From Sphingobacterium sp. lm-10 (GTDB lineage Bacteria > Bacteroidota > Bacteroidia > Sphingobacteriales > Sphingobacteriaceae), in NCBI RefSeq assembly GCF_023554555.1, contig NZ_JAMJWC010000001.1, positions 1,054,001 to 1,118,000 on the forward strand: a DNA stretch of 64,000 bases, written 5' to 3'. The notes beneath the pieces were generated by a model. It saw only the letters and a program-made list of their open reading frames with translations. It searched no databases and had not been told where the DNA came from. The translations under genes and the position numbers were made by a program. Positions 38,082-47,587 of this stretch are shown here, one piece after another. Positions within the stretch are counted from its first letter, which is position 1. Every line of letters starts with the position of its first letter.

Positions 38082-40466
38082 CTACTTGATGTAGGCGTAC
38101 GTAATACCATCGCCCCCGCGGTCAGCATGTTCATCTTCGAAATGGGAAATATGACTGTACTTCCTTAAATACTCACGAACAAACTTGCGTAAAATACCGT
38201 CTCCCTTGCCATGAACAATCTTTAAAGAAGGATAACCAATCATCACAGCACGATCCAATACTAGCTCCAGCTGATGCATCGCGTCATCAGTACGCATTCC
38301 TCGAATATCCAGTTCAGGACTGAAGTCGGCGGCATCACCTGTCGATAGCGATCCAATCCGCTTCGCAGCTTTTTTCTTTTCCTTCCCTTGCAGCTTCTCG
38401 ACTTTGGCGGGCTTTACCACAGTCCGAAGCTCTCCCAACGCCAGTATTAGGTTTTTATTTTTAGCGATTTCCATTACCTGTGCTTCCGCACCTGATTCGC
38501 GCAGCCGAACCCAATCTCCTACTTTGAGATCTTGATCCGCCGCTACATCCGACTTAGATATCGGCTTTGCTACAGCAGGTTTTACCGGGCTATGCTTATC
38601 AATTGCTTGATGTAAAGTAGATCGGATTTCCCGTGTTTTCTCCTTATCAGCCTGCACAGATTTGATTTCTGCAATGGTATTTTCTACTAGTTTGTTAGCG
38701 TCTTTCAGGATTTGGCGTGCTTCTTCTTTAGCTTGTTTGAGTAGCTCTCGCCTATTCGTATCCACATAATCGCGCAGCTCCTCATATTCTTGTTGCTTCG
38801 TCAGCAATTCCTTCTCACGCTTTAGAATGGCGGCTTTAGTATCGTAAATTTCTTTTTTATCCCGTTCCAGATTCACCAAGAGTGATTCCACGTTTTGCTG
38901 GTGTTCGCCAATTTTGGTTTTTGCCAGACGCAACACTTCCTTTGGTAGTCCAATGTTTTGTGCTATCTCTAACGCGTACGAACTGCCAGGTTTGCCAATT
39001 TGCAAGATATACAGCGGTTTCATGGCTGCGTTATCAAAAAGCATGGAAGCATTTTCTAATCCGGCTGTGTCACTGGCAAATACTTTGAGGTTTGAATAGT
39101 GTGTTGTGATTACTCCCCGTACATTTTTGGTATTAAGCACTTCCAAAACTGCTTCCGCTATTGGCCCACCAAATTGTGGATCGGTACCAGTACCAAACTC
39201 ATCGATAAGTACCAATGTCTTTGCATTTGCAAACTGCGTAAAGTGTTTCATCTTAGAAAGATGGGCGCTGTACGTACTTAGGTCGCTCTCGATGGATTGA
39301 TCATCTCCAATATCCGCAAACACCTGACGGAAAATCCCTATTTTAGAATTACCATCCGCTGGAACCAGAAGACCAGACTGAAACATTAATTGCAACAGAC
39401 CCACTGTTTTCATACAAACAGATTTACCACCCGCGTTCGGACCAGAAACCAAAATGATACGACCTTGCTCGTCCATCTTAATATTGAGGGGAACAATACT
39501 GTGTGTACCATCTGCCTTAGCATTCAGAAACAACAAAGGATGACGCGCATTTACTAAATTGATTTCAGATGTTGCCAAAATCTCCGGTAACGATGCTTCA
39601 ATGTCGATCGCAAAGAGTGCTTTAGCCCTTACAAAATCCAGTTTAGTGAGCAATCCGTGATAGGATTGTAATAAAGGAATATGCGGACGTAGTGAGTCGG
39701 TAAGTTCTGTCAAGATGCGCACCACTTCTCTCCGACGCGCAAACTCCAAATCCCTAACCTTATTGTTTAAATGAAACACCTCTTCTGGCTCTATATAAGC
39801 CGTTTGTCCGGTAGCAGATTCGTCATGAATTAAACCTTTTACCTTCCGCTTATTCTCTGCCAAAATGGGAATACATAATCGACCATCTCGGATCGTGAGG
39901 TTGCCATCTGCTGTCCAGCCGTTGTTTTGCGCGGTTTTGAACACCGATTCCAAACGTTTACGTGCTTCTTGCTCGCTTTTCTGAATCTGTTGGCTCAAGT
40001 CTAAAAGCAGCTTCGAAGCATTTTCTTTTAATTTGCCGCGGTCATCTATCACGCGTTCTATAGAGCGGACAATTGCATTCTCAATCGTCAGATGTTCAAA
40101 TAACATATCCAGATGTGCATATTGCCCTTCTCGCTCTTTAAAGTAACGGATCAATGCAAATACGGTACGTAATGACAATAGTACCCGATGAAACTCTTCT
40201 TCTAACAAAAAAGTCCCCTCCACCCGTGCCTTTTCTATCAAAGGTCGGATAGGATACAAATGATCTATTGGCAGCGGATCGTCAGTCTGCAACAAGCTTT
40301 TAAACTCGGCAGTCTGGCGCAAGAATTTCTGAATCTGTTCTGGGTTTACCTGAGGTTGTATTTTGCTCACCAATTCTCGTGCAGGTTCACTCAAGCATTT
40401 CTGCCGAACCAACTCTTTAATCTCGAGGAAACCCAGCTTATCAGCTGCATTAGGAGGGTATATCAT
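38082..40466 (-). CDS. mutS2: MutS2 family ATPase/nuclease with Smr domain
   Basis: A 794-residue protein of normal MutS2 length. The N-terminal core and clamp helices (about 1-300) are followed by the ABC-type ATPase with Walker A SGPNAGGKSVCM (near residue 340) and Walker B TLVLIDEFGTGTDP. A long coiled coil (about 520-610) precedes a KOW-like segment (KVGDWVRLRESGAEAQV) and the C-terminal Smr nuclease domain starting LDIRGMRTDDA with KIVHGKGDGILR. MutS2 suppresses recombination or rescues collided ribosomes. It starts 21 bases after the DUF4296 gene, so the two are an operon. Confidence 0.96.
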   Translation of the reverse strand: MIYPPNAADKLGFLEIKELVRQKCLSEPARELVSKIQPQVNPEQIQKFLRQTAEFKSLLQTDDPLPIDHLYPIRPLIEKARVEGTFLLEEEFHRVLLSLRTVFALIRYFKEREGQYAHLDMLFEHLTIENAIVRSIERVIDDRGKLKENASKLLLDLSQQIQKSEQEARKRLESVFKTAQNNGWTADGNLTIRDGRLCIPILAENKRKVKGLIHDESATGQTAYIEPEEVFHLNNKVRDLEFARRREVVRILTELTDSLRPHIPLLQSYHGLLTKLDFVRAKALFAIDIEASLPEILATSEINLVNARHPLLFLNAKADGTHSIVPLNIKMDEQGRIILVSGPNAGGKSVCMKTVGLLQLMFQSGLLVPADGNSKIGIFRQVFADIGDDQSIESDLSTYSAHLSKMKHFTQFANAKTLVLIDEFGTGTDPQFGGPIAEAVLEVLNTKNVRGVITTHYSNLKVFASDTAGLENASMLFDNAAMKPLYILQIGKPGSSYALEIAQNIGLPKEVLRLAKTKIGEHQQNVESLLVNLERDKKEIYDTKAAILKREKELLTKQQEYEELRDYVDTNRRELLKQAKEEARQILKDANKLVENTIAEIKSVQADKEKTREIRSTLHQAIDKHSPVKPAVAKPISKSDVAADQDLKVGDWVRLRESGAEAQVMEIAKNKNLILALGELRTVVKPAKVEKLQGKEKKKAAKRIGSLSTGDAADFSPELDIRGMRTDDAMHQLELVLDRAVMIGYPSLKIVHGKGDGILRKFVREYLRKYSHISHFEDEHADRGGDGITYAYIK

Positions 40467-40487
40467 AGATAATGTAACTCAATAAAA

Positions 40488-41093
40488 TTATAATGCGTTC
40501 ACCGTATCGGTCGTCGTTGTTACTGGCTGGCTCAAATCCATTGCTGGAGGTGCCACCGTTCGATACTGCGTCATATCACTCCGCTTCCACAGGTAGTAAA
40601 GGCCACTTGGTCTATACAAACTCTCCTTATAGCTATCATAATCGAAGCGGAATGTCGAATCCGGATAGAAATTCCAAAGACTCTGCCTTACATCCATTAA
40701 TCGTTGATAATGAGATATTCGATTTAGACTGTCCCGTTCTGCGGCGTAACGCAAGGAATCTACCCGACTGAAATCTCGCTCGGCATCACTTAATTGCTTT
40801 TGGATAGTGTTATAAATTTTCTCCGTAAGCACTGGATCAGCATAATAATAATCCACATTACGAGCAAAAGCCACCGAATCCAGACCGTATCGAGAAAGAA
40901 GCTGTTTGTATAGGGTATCAATTACTTTCTGCGAACTATCAATGGGCAATGTTTGCAAATAGCCATCCAGCATGTGCACATCGGTAAGCAATCTGGTCGC
41001 TTGATTTTCCGCTAATATTCCGTCGGGCCTTTTATCTGAACAAGAGGCCAATAGTAAAATCAGTGGAATCAACACAAAGAATGAAGCACGCAT
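40488..41093 (-). CDS. DUF4296 lipoprotein
   Basis: A 201-residue lipoprotein with leader LIPLILLLASCSDKR (lipobox, lipidated cysteine at 18). The DUF4296 pattern is clear: an early helical region LLTDVHMLDGYLQ, then YKQLLSRYGLDSVAFARNVDYY. This family is restricted to Bacteroidota, and its function is not known. It lies 21 bases upstream of mutS2. A perfect 18-bp palindrome made of two facing -7 boxes sits 5 bases before its start codon. Confidence 0.88.
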   Translation of the reverse strand: MRASFFVLIPLILLLASCSDKRPDGILAENQATRLLTDVHMLDGYLQTLPIDSSQKVIDTLYKQLLSRYGLDSVAFARNVDYYYADPVLTEKIYNTIQKQLSDAERDFSRVDSLRYAAERDSLNRISHYQRLMDVRQSLWNFYPDSTFRFDYDSYKESLYRPSGLYYLWKRSDMTQYRTVAPPAMDLSQPVTTTTDTVNAL

Positions 41094-41097
41094 TTTG

Positions 41098-41115
41098 TAA
41101 ATTTGTACAAATTTA
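41098..41115. promoter_or_regulatory. perfect palindrome formed by two divergent -7 boxes
   Basis: TAAATTTGTACAAATTTA is an exact 18-bp palindrome. Each half is a TAnnTTTG box: the plus-strand box (41098-41105) faces YggS, and the minus-strand box (41115-41108) faces DUF4296-mutS2. I found no matching -33 elements, so this could be a divergent promoter or an operator. Confidence 0.5.
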
Positions 41116-41168
41116 GCAATTCGGGACGATAATGCCTATCCCATTGCTCGTTAATAAATGCAAAGAAG

Positions 41169-41858
41169 ATGAGTATACGTAGTAATATAGAAGCTTTACA
41201 AAATGAGTTAAGCGCGCGCGAAGTAACCTTAGTAGCCGTATCCAAAACCAAGCCGAACGAAGACATTCTTGAAGCTTATGAAGCGGGGCAGCGCGTATTT
41301 GGCGAAAATATGGTGCAGGAGTTAGTTACAAAACAAGAGGCGCTGCCACAAGACATTGAATGGCATTTGATTGGACACTTACAATCGAACAAGGTGAAGT
41401 ATATCGCGTCATTTATCGCTATGATACAGTCGGTTGACTCACTCAAGCTCCTGAAAGAGATTAACAAGCATGCTGCTAAAAATAATCGGATCATTGATTG
41501 TCTACTGCAAATACACATCGCTGATGAAGAAGCAAAATTCGGCTTTGACCATGCAGAATTGATCGAGGCATTGCGCGATGAATCGTTGAACGATTTAAAT
41601 AATATTCGCATTCGAGGATTGATGGGTATTGCGACCAATACGGACAATGAAAAACACATAAAAGAAGAGTTTTACGAGTTAAAGATGTTGTTCGATGGCA
41701 TCAAAGTGAGTTTTTTCCGAAAAACAGATTCCTTTGACACACTGTCTATGGGCATGTCATCTGACTACCCTATTGCGATAGAAGAAGGTAGCAATATGAT
41801 TCGTCTAGGAAGTACTATCTTTGGAAAACGAGTGACAAAACATTTTAAATCTCAATAG
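41169..41858 (+). CDS. PLP homeostasis protein, YggS/PLPBP family
   Basis: A 229-residue protein with the fold-type III alanine-racemase-like barrel. The PLP-binding lysine lies in VAVSKTKPNE, followed by GENMVQEL, EWHLIGHLQSNKVKYI and the closing MGMSSDYPIAIEEGSNMIRLGSTIFG, all family signatures. It binds and buffers pyridoxal phosphate and has no known catalysis. It heads a tight operon: the next start codon follows after 2 bases. A PLP synthesis gene (pdxH) lies 10 kb away on the other strand. Confidence 0.95.
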   Translation: MSIRSNIEALQNELSAREVTLVAVSKTKPNEDILEAYEAGQRVFGENMVQELVTKQEALPQDIEWHLIGHLQSNKVKYIASFIAMIQSVDSLKLLKEINKHAAKNNRIIDCLLQIHIADEEAKFGFDHAELIEALRDESLNDLNNIRIRGLMGIATNTDNEKHIKEEFYELKMLFDGIKVSFFRKTDSFDTLSMGMSSDYPIAIEEGSNMIRLGSTIFGKRVTKHFKSQ

Positions 41859-41860
41859 AC

Positions 41861-42691
41861 ATGATCATAAGAAACCATATAATTCCCAGCTTATTATTAT
41901 TGCTCCTTTTAGGAAGTTCAAGCTGCGGATCGCCTACTGGCGATGGATCGGCGGCAGGTAAAGATTCCCAGAACAAGATCGACACCATTCCATATAAGAT
42001 AACGGAGTACTATCAAAGTAGCCCGTATTTTCATCAGCGTGGAGATCAATACGATACCAGCTATTTTAGAGTTTCTTATCCGCAGTCAAAAGATTCGCAG
42101 TTCAATGCTCTAATTCTGCAATCTTTAGCGGTTAAAGACCGAGCAGATCTCGAACAAATGGGCGAGTCATTTCTGGCGGACTACGATAGTTATGTGGAGG
42201 AAGCGACACAACCCGAGCTAGTAAATGCCTGGTTTCAGGATATCAGCACGCGCGTGTTATTGTACACGCCGAACCTACTGGTTGTGAGCAAAACATTAAA
42301 GGAATATGCAGGTGGTGCACACGGCAACTTCGCAGAACTCTTTAACAATTACGATATTAAAGCTAGTAAAATTATATCTCTAAATGAGATCGTTGCTGCC
42401 GAACGCCAACAGGAGCTTATCAATTTAGGCGAATCACACTTTAGAACAACAGAAGGCTTAGCGCCAAATGACCCATTATCCGGTCGGTATTTCTTCGATG
42501 AAGGTATTTTCACGCTCGCCGATAATTTTGCATTCAGTAAAACAGGTTTGGTTTTCCAATATAACCCTTATGAGATAAAGGCTTGGTCGGAGGGTGTTAC
42601 ACGTATTGAAATACCGTATAAAGAATTGAAGGATTTACTCACAGATCAAGGCCGCAAAATCGTGGCAGAAATAGAAAACACGTATCGATAA
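41861..42691 (+). CDS. RsiV-like lipoprotein (DUF4163/DUF3298)
   Basis: A 276-residue lipoprotein with leader LLLLLLGSSSCGS (lipobox). The N-terminal half fits DUF4163, and the C-terminal half fits DUF3298: AGGAHGNFAELFNNYDI, ADNFAFSKTGLVFQYNPYEIKAWSEG (the Y-E-I-x-x-W-x-x-G core) and a final IPYKELKDLL. Such proteins occur as RsiV-type lysozyme-binding anti-sigma ectodomains in Firmicutes and as free lipoproteins in Bacteroidota. Role here unknown. It lies between YggS and aspartate kinase in one operon. Confidence 0.87.
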   Translation: MIIRNHIIPSLLLLLLLGSSSCGSPTGDGSAAGKDSQNKIDTIPYKITEYYQSSPYFHQRGDQYDTSYFRVSYPQSKDSQFNALILQSLAVKDRADLEQMGESFLADYDSYVEEATQPELVNAWFQDISTRVLLYTPNLLVVSKTLKEYAGGAHGNFAELFNNYDIKASKIISLNEIVAAERQQELINLGESHFRTTEGLAPNDPLSGRYFFDEGIFTLADNFAFSKTGLVFQYNPYEIKAWSEGVTRIEIPYKELKDLLTDQGRKIVAEIENTYR

Positions 42692-42705
42692 CCACAACAA
42701 CATAC

Positions 42706-43974
42706 ATGCAGGTATTTAAATTTGGTGGGGCTTCCGTTAAGAGTGCAGAAAACATCCGAAATGTAGCGACCATCATTGATACATATAAGGTAAATGGCTT
42801 ATTGGTCGTGGTTTCTGCCATCGGCAAAACCACCAATAAACTCTCTGAAGTGGTAGATCGCTACTTCCACCGAGAAGGAGATCCATTTGAAGCATTGGAG
42901 CAGGTGCGCGCTGAGCACCTAACCATATTAAATGATTTGTTCAGTGATAAAAGTCACCCCATTTTCGATGAGGTGATCAATACGCTCGTAGAGGCGGAAT
43001 GGATTTTAGAGGAAGATCCACAGGATGCTTACGATTACCTATACGATCAGATTGTCTCTCTCGGTGAGATCTTATCCACTAAGATTATCGCAGCCTATTG
43101 TCAGCACGTTGGATTTGCTGTTCGCTGGTTGGACGCCCGGGATTATATATTCACCGATAACCGATATATGGAAGGCACAGTGGATTGGAATAAGACCGAG
43201 GAAAAAATCAGAAGAGAAATCCCTGTCCTACTGGAGAAAGAGATTATCATTACACAAGGATTCATTGGCTCCACTTCAGAGAACTTCACGACCACACTGG
43301 GTCGCGAAGGATCCGATTACAGCGCTGCCATCTTCGCATCCTGCCTTCGCGCAAAAGACCTTACCATCTGGAAAGACGTACCAGGCGTACTTAATGCCGA
43401 TCCAAAATGGTTTAATGAAACCGAGTTGATACCGGAGCTGTCGTACACCGATGCGATCGAGTTAACGTATTATGGAGCTACCGTTATTCACCCAAAAACC
43501 ATTAAACCGCTTCAAAATACGCAGATTCCACTTTATGTGCGTTCTTTTCTGGACCCCACACAACCGGGCACACAGATTCGCGCCACGCATCAAACGCTTC
43601 CAGTGCCATCCTTCATCTTTAAGGTCAATCAAGTACTGGTCAATATTCAACCCTTGGACTTTTCCTTTATTGTGGAAGACAACCTCGGACATATTTTCAA
43701 CACCTTTCACGAGAACCGTATCAAGGTAAACATGATGCACAACAGTGCAATCAGCTTTTGCGTAAGTATTGATGATACTGGTGAGAATGTATGGAAGTTG
43801 ATGGAAGATTTGCAGAAACGTTATAAGGTTAGCGTATCTGCCGGATTGGAATTGATTACTATTCGCTACTATAATCAGGAAACTATAGATCGCGTGCTGG
43901 TGGGTAAAGAAATAGTTCGGGAATTAAAAGATAGTTATACCTGCCAGATGCTGGTAAAGAAAAGAGATGAATAA
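42706..43974 (+). CDS. aspartate kinase
   Basis: A 422-residue monofunctional enzyme that phosphorylates aspartate, the first step towards lysine, threonine and methionine. The kinase domain starts MQVFKFGGASVKSAENI (the KFGG motif). TLGREGSDYSAAIFA and VPGVLNADPKW mark nucleotide and substrate binding. About residues 295-422 form two ACT-type regulatory domains (VLVNIQPLDFSFIVEDNLG; NRIKVNMMHNSAISFCVSID), consistent with feedback control by an amino acid. The downstream methyltransferase gene overlaps it by 8 bases. Confidence 0.95.
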   Translation: MQVFKFGGASVKSAENIRNVATIIDTYKVNGLLVVVSAIGKTTNKLSEVVDRYFHREGDPFEALEQVRAEHLTILNDLFSDKSHPIFDEVINTLVEAEWILEEDPQDAYDYLYDQIVSLGEILSTKIIAAYCQHVGFAVRWLDARDYIFTDNRYMEGTVDWNKTEEKIRREIPVLLEKEIIITQGFIGSTSENFTTTLGREGSDYSAAIFASCLRAKDLTIWKDVPGVLNADPKWFNETELIPELSYTDAIELTYYGATVIHPKTIKPLQNTQIPLYVRSFLDPTQPGTQIRATHQTLPVPSFIFKVNQVLVNIQPLDFSFIVEDNLGHIFNTFHENRIKVNMMHNSAISFCVSIDDTGENVWKLMEDLQKRYKVSVSAGLELITIRYYNQETIDRVLVGKEIVRELKDSYTCQMLVKKRDE

Positions 43975-45148
43975 ACGACTGCTGGATTCTGACGTACAAA
44001 GCTACCTCTTAGCCCACCGCCAGGAGCAACCAGCGACCATTGCTTTGAGGAAGAGTCCTTTCCCTACCGTTGCTCCCGGCGAACTGGCGGCTCAGGTAGA
44101 TGGTTGGCAACGCTGCGTATCGAAGTTACCGACCTGGGCATTTAGCGAGCATATTTATTATCCCCAAAAAATCAACCTCGAACAATGTTCATCAGAACAT
44201 ACTGCCTTAATCAAACAGCAGATTATCCGAAAAGGTGCGAAGGTAATCGATCTTACTGGCGGTTTTGGTGTGGATAGCTGTTATATGGCACAGCATGCAG
44301 CGTCAGTGATCCATTGTGAATGGAATGAAGCATTGTCCGCTATCGTGGCACATAATGCCAGCGTTCTGGGAGTACATAACTTAAGTTGTATCACAGGTGA
44401 TGGCATCGCCTATCTGCAGCAACAAGCGGACGATAGCTTGGACTATATCTATATCGATCCTTCGCGGCGCGTGAGCAACAGCAAAGTATTTTTGTTAGAA
44501 GATTGCGAACCAAATATCGTGCAGCTGCAAGCGTTGTTTTTCTCCAAATCGGAACGCATCATCACCAAAGTATCTCCGCTGTTAGATATTACGCAAGCAT
44601 TGCGTTCACTCAAGCATGTCAGCAATGTATACGTGGTTAGTTTGGACAATGACTGCAAGGAGCTACTCTTTATTCAAAAAAGAGGTTATGAGGGTGAGCC
44701 ATTGCTATCCGCTATCCGCTTATTTAAGGATAAGATTCAGGAGTTTTCGTTCACTGTAGCCGAAGAGAAGGCACTACGTAGTGAATACCGCACGCCCCAA
44801 ACTTATTTATACGAGCCTGATGGGAGCATCATCAAAGCAGGTGCTTTTAAAAGCATAGCAAAAGAGTACCAGCTCGGCAAGCTACACCTTCACTCCCACC
44901 TGTATACTTCAGATGAGCTTGTTTCTGATTTTCCGGGCAAGGTCTTTGAAATCAAAGAAATATTTCCTTTTGGAGATTTGAAGCGTAAGAAAACGTTCTC
45001 CAAAGCCAATATCACCACCCGTAACTTCCCGCTGAAAGTGGAAGAAATCCGGAAGAAATATAAGATTCAAGACGGTGGCCAACTACACTTGTTCTTCACT
45101 ACCGATCTGGAAGATACACTCATCGTAGTAGTCTGCGAAAGACAGTAA
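43967..45148 (+). CDS. SAM-dependent methyltransferase with THUMP-like C-terminal domain
   Basis: A 393-residue protein. A Rossmann methyltransferase core lies at about 90-230, with SAM-binding VIDLTGGFGVDSCYMA and a DYIYIDPSRR motif (D-P-x-R/S) typical of RNA or small-molecule methyltransferases. The C-terminal about 120 residues match the THUMP-like domain found in Bacteroidota class I enzymes (FPLKVEEIRKKYKIQDGGQ). A nucleic-acid substrate is likely but not established. It overlaps the aspartate kinase gene by 8 bases and is the last gene of the operon. Confidence 0.9.
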   Translation: MNKRLLDSDVQSYLLAHRQEQPATIALRKSPFPTVAPGELAAQVDGWQRCVSKLPTWAFSEHIYYPQKINLEQCSSEHTALIKQQIIRKGAKVIDLTGGFGVDSCYMAQHAASVIHCEWNEALSAIVAHNASVLGVHNLSCITGDGIAYLQQQADDSLDYIYIDPSRRVSNSKVFLLEDCEPNIVQLQALFFSKSERIITKVSPLLDITQALRSLKHVSNVYVVSLDNDCKELLFIQKRGYEGEPLLSAIRLFKDKIQEFSFTVAEEKALRSEYRTPQTYLYEPDGSIIKAGAFKSIAKEYQLGKLHLHSHLYTSDELVSDFPGKVFEIKEIFPFGDLKRKKTFSKANITTRNFPLKVEEIRKKYKIQDGGQLHLFFTTDLEDTLIVVVCERQ

Positions 45149-45154
45149 AGAGAG

Positions 45155-45190
45155 CTACTTATGGCATCTTATCAACCTAAGTAGTTTTTT
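45155..45190 (+). terminator. terminator of the YggS-to-methyltransferase operon
   Basis: CTACTTA (45155-45161) pairs with TAAGTAG (45178-45184), followed by six T. Confidence 0.65.
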
Positions 45191-45370
45191 AAAAAATTTC
45201 ATCATTGCGAACCTGAGGCACGAAAATGCGGCAATCTTTAAATCGAAGTAAGGCGTTTGAAAGATGTGTTTTTCATTCGTAATAGATGTTTGTTTTGTCG
45301 GAGTAACGCTATTTGTTTTACTGTCTAAATTTTGATATCATCGTAGATATATTAAACTACCTATAAAATC

Positions 45371-46042
45371 ATGAACAAAATGACAAGTATTGTACGTGTA
45401 CTCATCTTAATCGCACTAACATCCCTATCTTTTGAGGTCGCTGCTCAAAAATTAGACAAGCTAATCTGGTTTAATGAGCCCAACGATTGGGAAATAAAAG
45501 ATGACGCCCTGAACATGTTTGTGACCCCTAAAAGTGACTACTGGCGAATTTCTCACTATGGTTTCACGGTAGATGATGCTCCTTTTTATTATACAGAACG
45601 AGGCGGCGAGTTTGAGGTGAAGGTGAAAATTACAGCGGACTATAAAAACAGGTTTGATCAAGCCGGACTGATGCTGAGGATTGATCATGAAAACTACATC
45701 AAAGCAGGGATTGAGTTTGTGGACGGGAAGTACAATTTAAGTGCCGTCGTAACGCATAAAACCAGTGATTGGAGCATTGTGCCGATCGAAAACGCTATCC
45801 CATTTGTATGGATAAAAGCAATCCGTAGATTAGATGCGGTAGAAGTTTTCTATTCTTTTGATGATAAAACCTATACTATGATGCGCAATGCCTGGCTACA
45901 GGACAACCATCCGGTCAAAGTTGGTGTGATGGCAGCATGCCCAGACGGTAATGGATTCGACGTAAAATTCGAGCAATTTAAAATCACTCCGCTGGCAGAT
46001 CAGCGCCGCACAGAGTGGTTAGAAAGAAACGCAGGAAATTAA
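45371..46042 (+). CDS. secreted DUF1349 protein
   Basis: A 223-residue protein with a signal peptide (MNKMTSIVRVLILIALTSLSF, cleavage after VAAQ). The mature part is a concanavalin-like beta-sandwich of the DUF1349 type: LIWFNEPNDWEIKDDALNMF, FDQAGLMLRIDHENYIKAGIEF, and GVMAACPDGNGFDVKFEQF. This family is related to regulation-of-enolase-1 proteins and to lectin-like domains; the ligand is unknown. It is monocistronic. Confidence 0.88.
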   Translation: MNKMTSIVRVLILIALTSLSFEVAAQKLDKLIWFNEPNDWEIKDDALNMFVTPKSDYWRISHYGFTVDDAPFYYTERGGEFEVKVKITADYKNRFDQAGLMLRIDHENYIKAGIEFVDGKYNLSAVVTHKTSDWSIVPIENAIPFVWIKAIRRLDAVEVFYSFDDKTYTMMRNAWLQDNHPVKVGVMAACPDGNGFDVKFEQFKITPLADQRRTEWLERNAGN

Positions 46043-46148
46043 GATCGGGTAGAAACATAACGGTATTTACATTGTCCTGACGATGGCACCAGGCAATTGT
46101 GACGATATCGCGACGATAGATGGCTACCGATGCGTGTATCTTTGAATT

Positions 46149-47153
46149 ATGACAAACGTAAAATTTTCGACGCTGGAATTGGCGACTGTGGTAAAAGGCG
46201 ATAATCTCGCCGGCGCCATGGCTCGTACGGTGCAAAGCGCGCAAGCATCCGAAAAATACGGATTCGAACGCATCTGGCTTGCGGAACATCATAATATGGA
46301 GTACATCGCGAGCTCCGCCACTTCCTTACTTATTCAGCATATTGCAAGCAATACAGAACGTATTCGCGTAGGATCAGGAGGTATCATGTTGCCGAATCAT
46401 GCTCCCTTAGTCATTGCAGAGCAGTTCGGAACGTTGGAGACCCTATTTCCCGGCCGGGTAGAGATTGGTTTGGGCCGGGCACCGGGCACCGATCAGCAAA
46501 CTGCTATGGCGCTTCGCCGGAATAACCTGAACACATCCTTTTATTTCAAAGATGATGTACAGGCATTGCAGCAATATTTAAGTTCAGGAAACCAAACCGC
46601 CAAAGTGAGGGCCTTTCCGGGGGAAGGATTGGAAATACCTTTATGGATACTGGGTTCGAGCACAGATAGTGCTTACTTAGCAGCCGAATTGGGATTACCC
46701 TATGCCTTCGCCGCGCATTTTGCACCCGCTATGCTATCACAAGCGATTGAGATCTATAGAGCCAACTTCAAGCCGAGTGAGCAGTTAGAAAAGCCGTATG
46801 TATTGATATGTGCTAACATTGTACCTGCAGAAACCAATGAAGAAGCACAGCTTTTATCCACCAGCTTATTCAATATGTTTTGCGGTATTATTACCAATCG
46901 CAGAGCGCCGCTCTCCCCGCCTACGTCAGAACCAATTTATGCTGGAATCCCAGAAATCGAACAGGCAGTGCAATCCATGATCAGCTGTACGTTTATGGGA
47001 GATACGCCGACATTGGTAAGAGATCTTCAGAAATTCATCGACCAACATCAACCCGATGAAATCATGACTACAAATTATATATTCGACAATCAGAAGCGGC
47101 TAGACGCATTCCGACTAACGGCCGATATATTTAAACAAATCAACCATCAATAG
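46149..47153 (+). CDS. LLM-class flavin-dependent oxidoreductase (luciferase-like)
   Basis: A 334-residue TIM-barrel flavoprotein. FERIWLAEHHNMEYIASSA, IRVGSGGIMLPNHAPLVIAEQF and FPGRVEIGLGRAPGTD are standard for the MsnO8-type subgroup of luciferase-like monooxygenases. It uses reduced FMN and O2; the substrate is unknown. A small conserved gene follows after a single base and may act with it. Confidence 0.94.
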   Translation: MTNVKFSTLELATVVKGDNLAGAMARTVQSAQASEKYGFERIWLAEHHNMEYIASSATSLLIQHIASNTERIRVGSGGIMLPNHAPLVIAEQFGTLETLFPGRVEIGLGRAPGTDQQTAMALRRNNLNTSFYFKDDVQALQQYLSSGNQTAKVRAFPGEGLEIPLWILGSSTDSAYLAAELGLPYAFAAHFAPAMLSQAIEIYRANFKPSEQLEKPYVLICANIVPAETNEEAQLLSTSLFNMFCGIITNRRAPLSPPTSEPIYAGIPEIEQAVQSMISCTFMGDTPTLVRDLQKFIDQHQPDEIMTTNYIFDNQKRLDAFRLTADIFKQINHQ

Positions 47154-47154
47154 C

Positions 47155-47400
47155 ATGCGTGTATTAGCAGAGTTACCCCATCCGTCTTTCAAGATTAGTC
47201 TGTTTGGTATGAACCAAAAATTCATCATCAAGTTTGAACAAGGAACATTGGAACAGTCCTACAAAATCGCAGAGACGGATATCATCGGAGGAGTGAATGG
47301 CGTCTTTGAATTACTAGATGAAGCCTTTCTAAAAACAGTCGAAGACACCTTTCAACAGATGCGCGGCAGTTTTGTAGAAGCGTATAACAGATATGAATAA
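47155..47400 (+). CDS. small conserved-type protein, function unknown
   Basis: An 81-residue soluble protein with a beta-strand-rich first half (HPSFKISLFGMNQKFIIKFE) and a helical end (VEDTFQQMRGSFVEAYNRY). There is no signal peptide. Only one base separates its ATG from the stop of the oxidoreductase gene, and a strong terminator follows, so it is very likely translated. I do not recognise a named family. Confidence 0.8.
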   Translation: MRVLAELPHPSFKISLFGMNQKFIIKFEQGTLEQSYKIAETDIIGGVNGVFELLDEAFLKTVEDTFQQMRGSFVEAYNRYE

Positions 47401-47421
47401 TCAATTCATATCTGTTAATAT

Positions 47422-47464
47422 AAAACCCTGTTAAATAAATACTTATTTAACAGGGTTTTTCTTT
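47422..47464 (+). terminator. terminator of the LLM oxidoreductase operon
   Basis: A perfect 16-bp stem, arms 47422-47437 and 47444-47459, followed by a T-rich tract. Confidence 0.92.
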
Positions 47465-47587
47465 TCAGAATTATATTTGGCATCTTCCGTATAGCATCCA
47501 TATGTTACTATTTTATAGACAAACAATAAGTACATATAAACAATATAAAATATTGATATTTAAATATTTATATTATAATACAAAATA

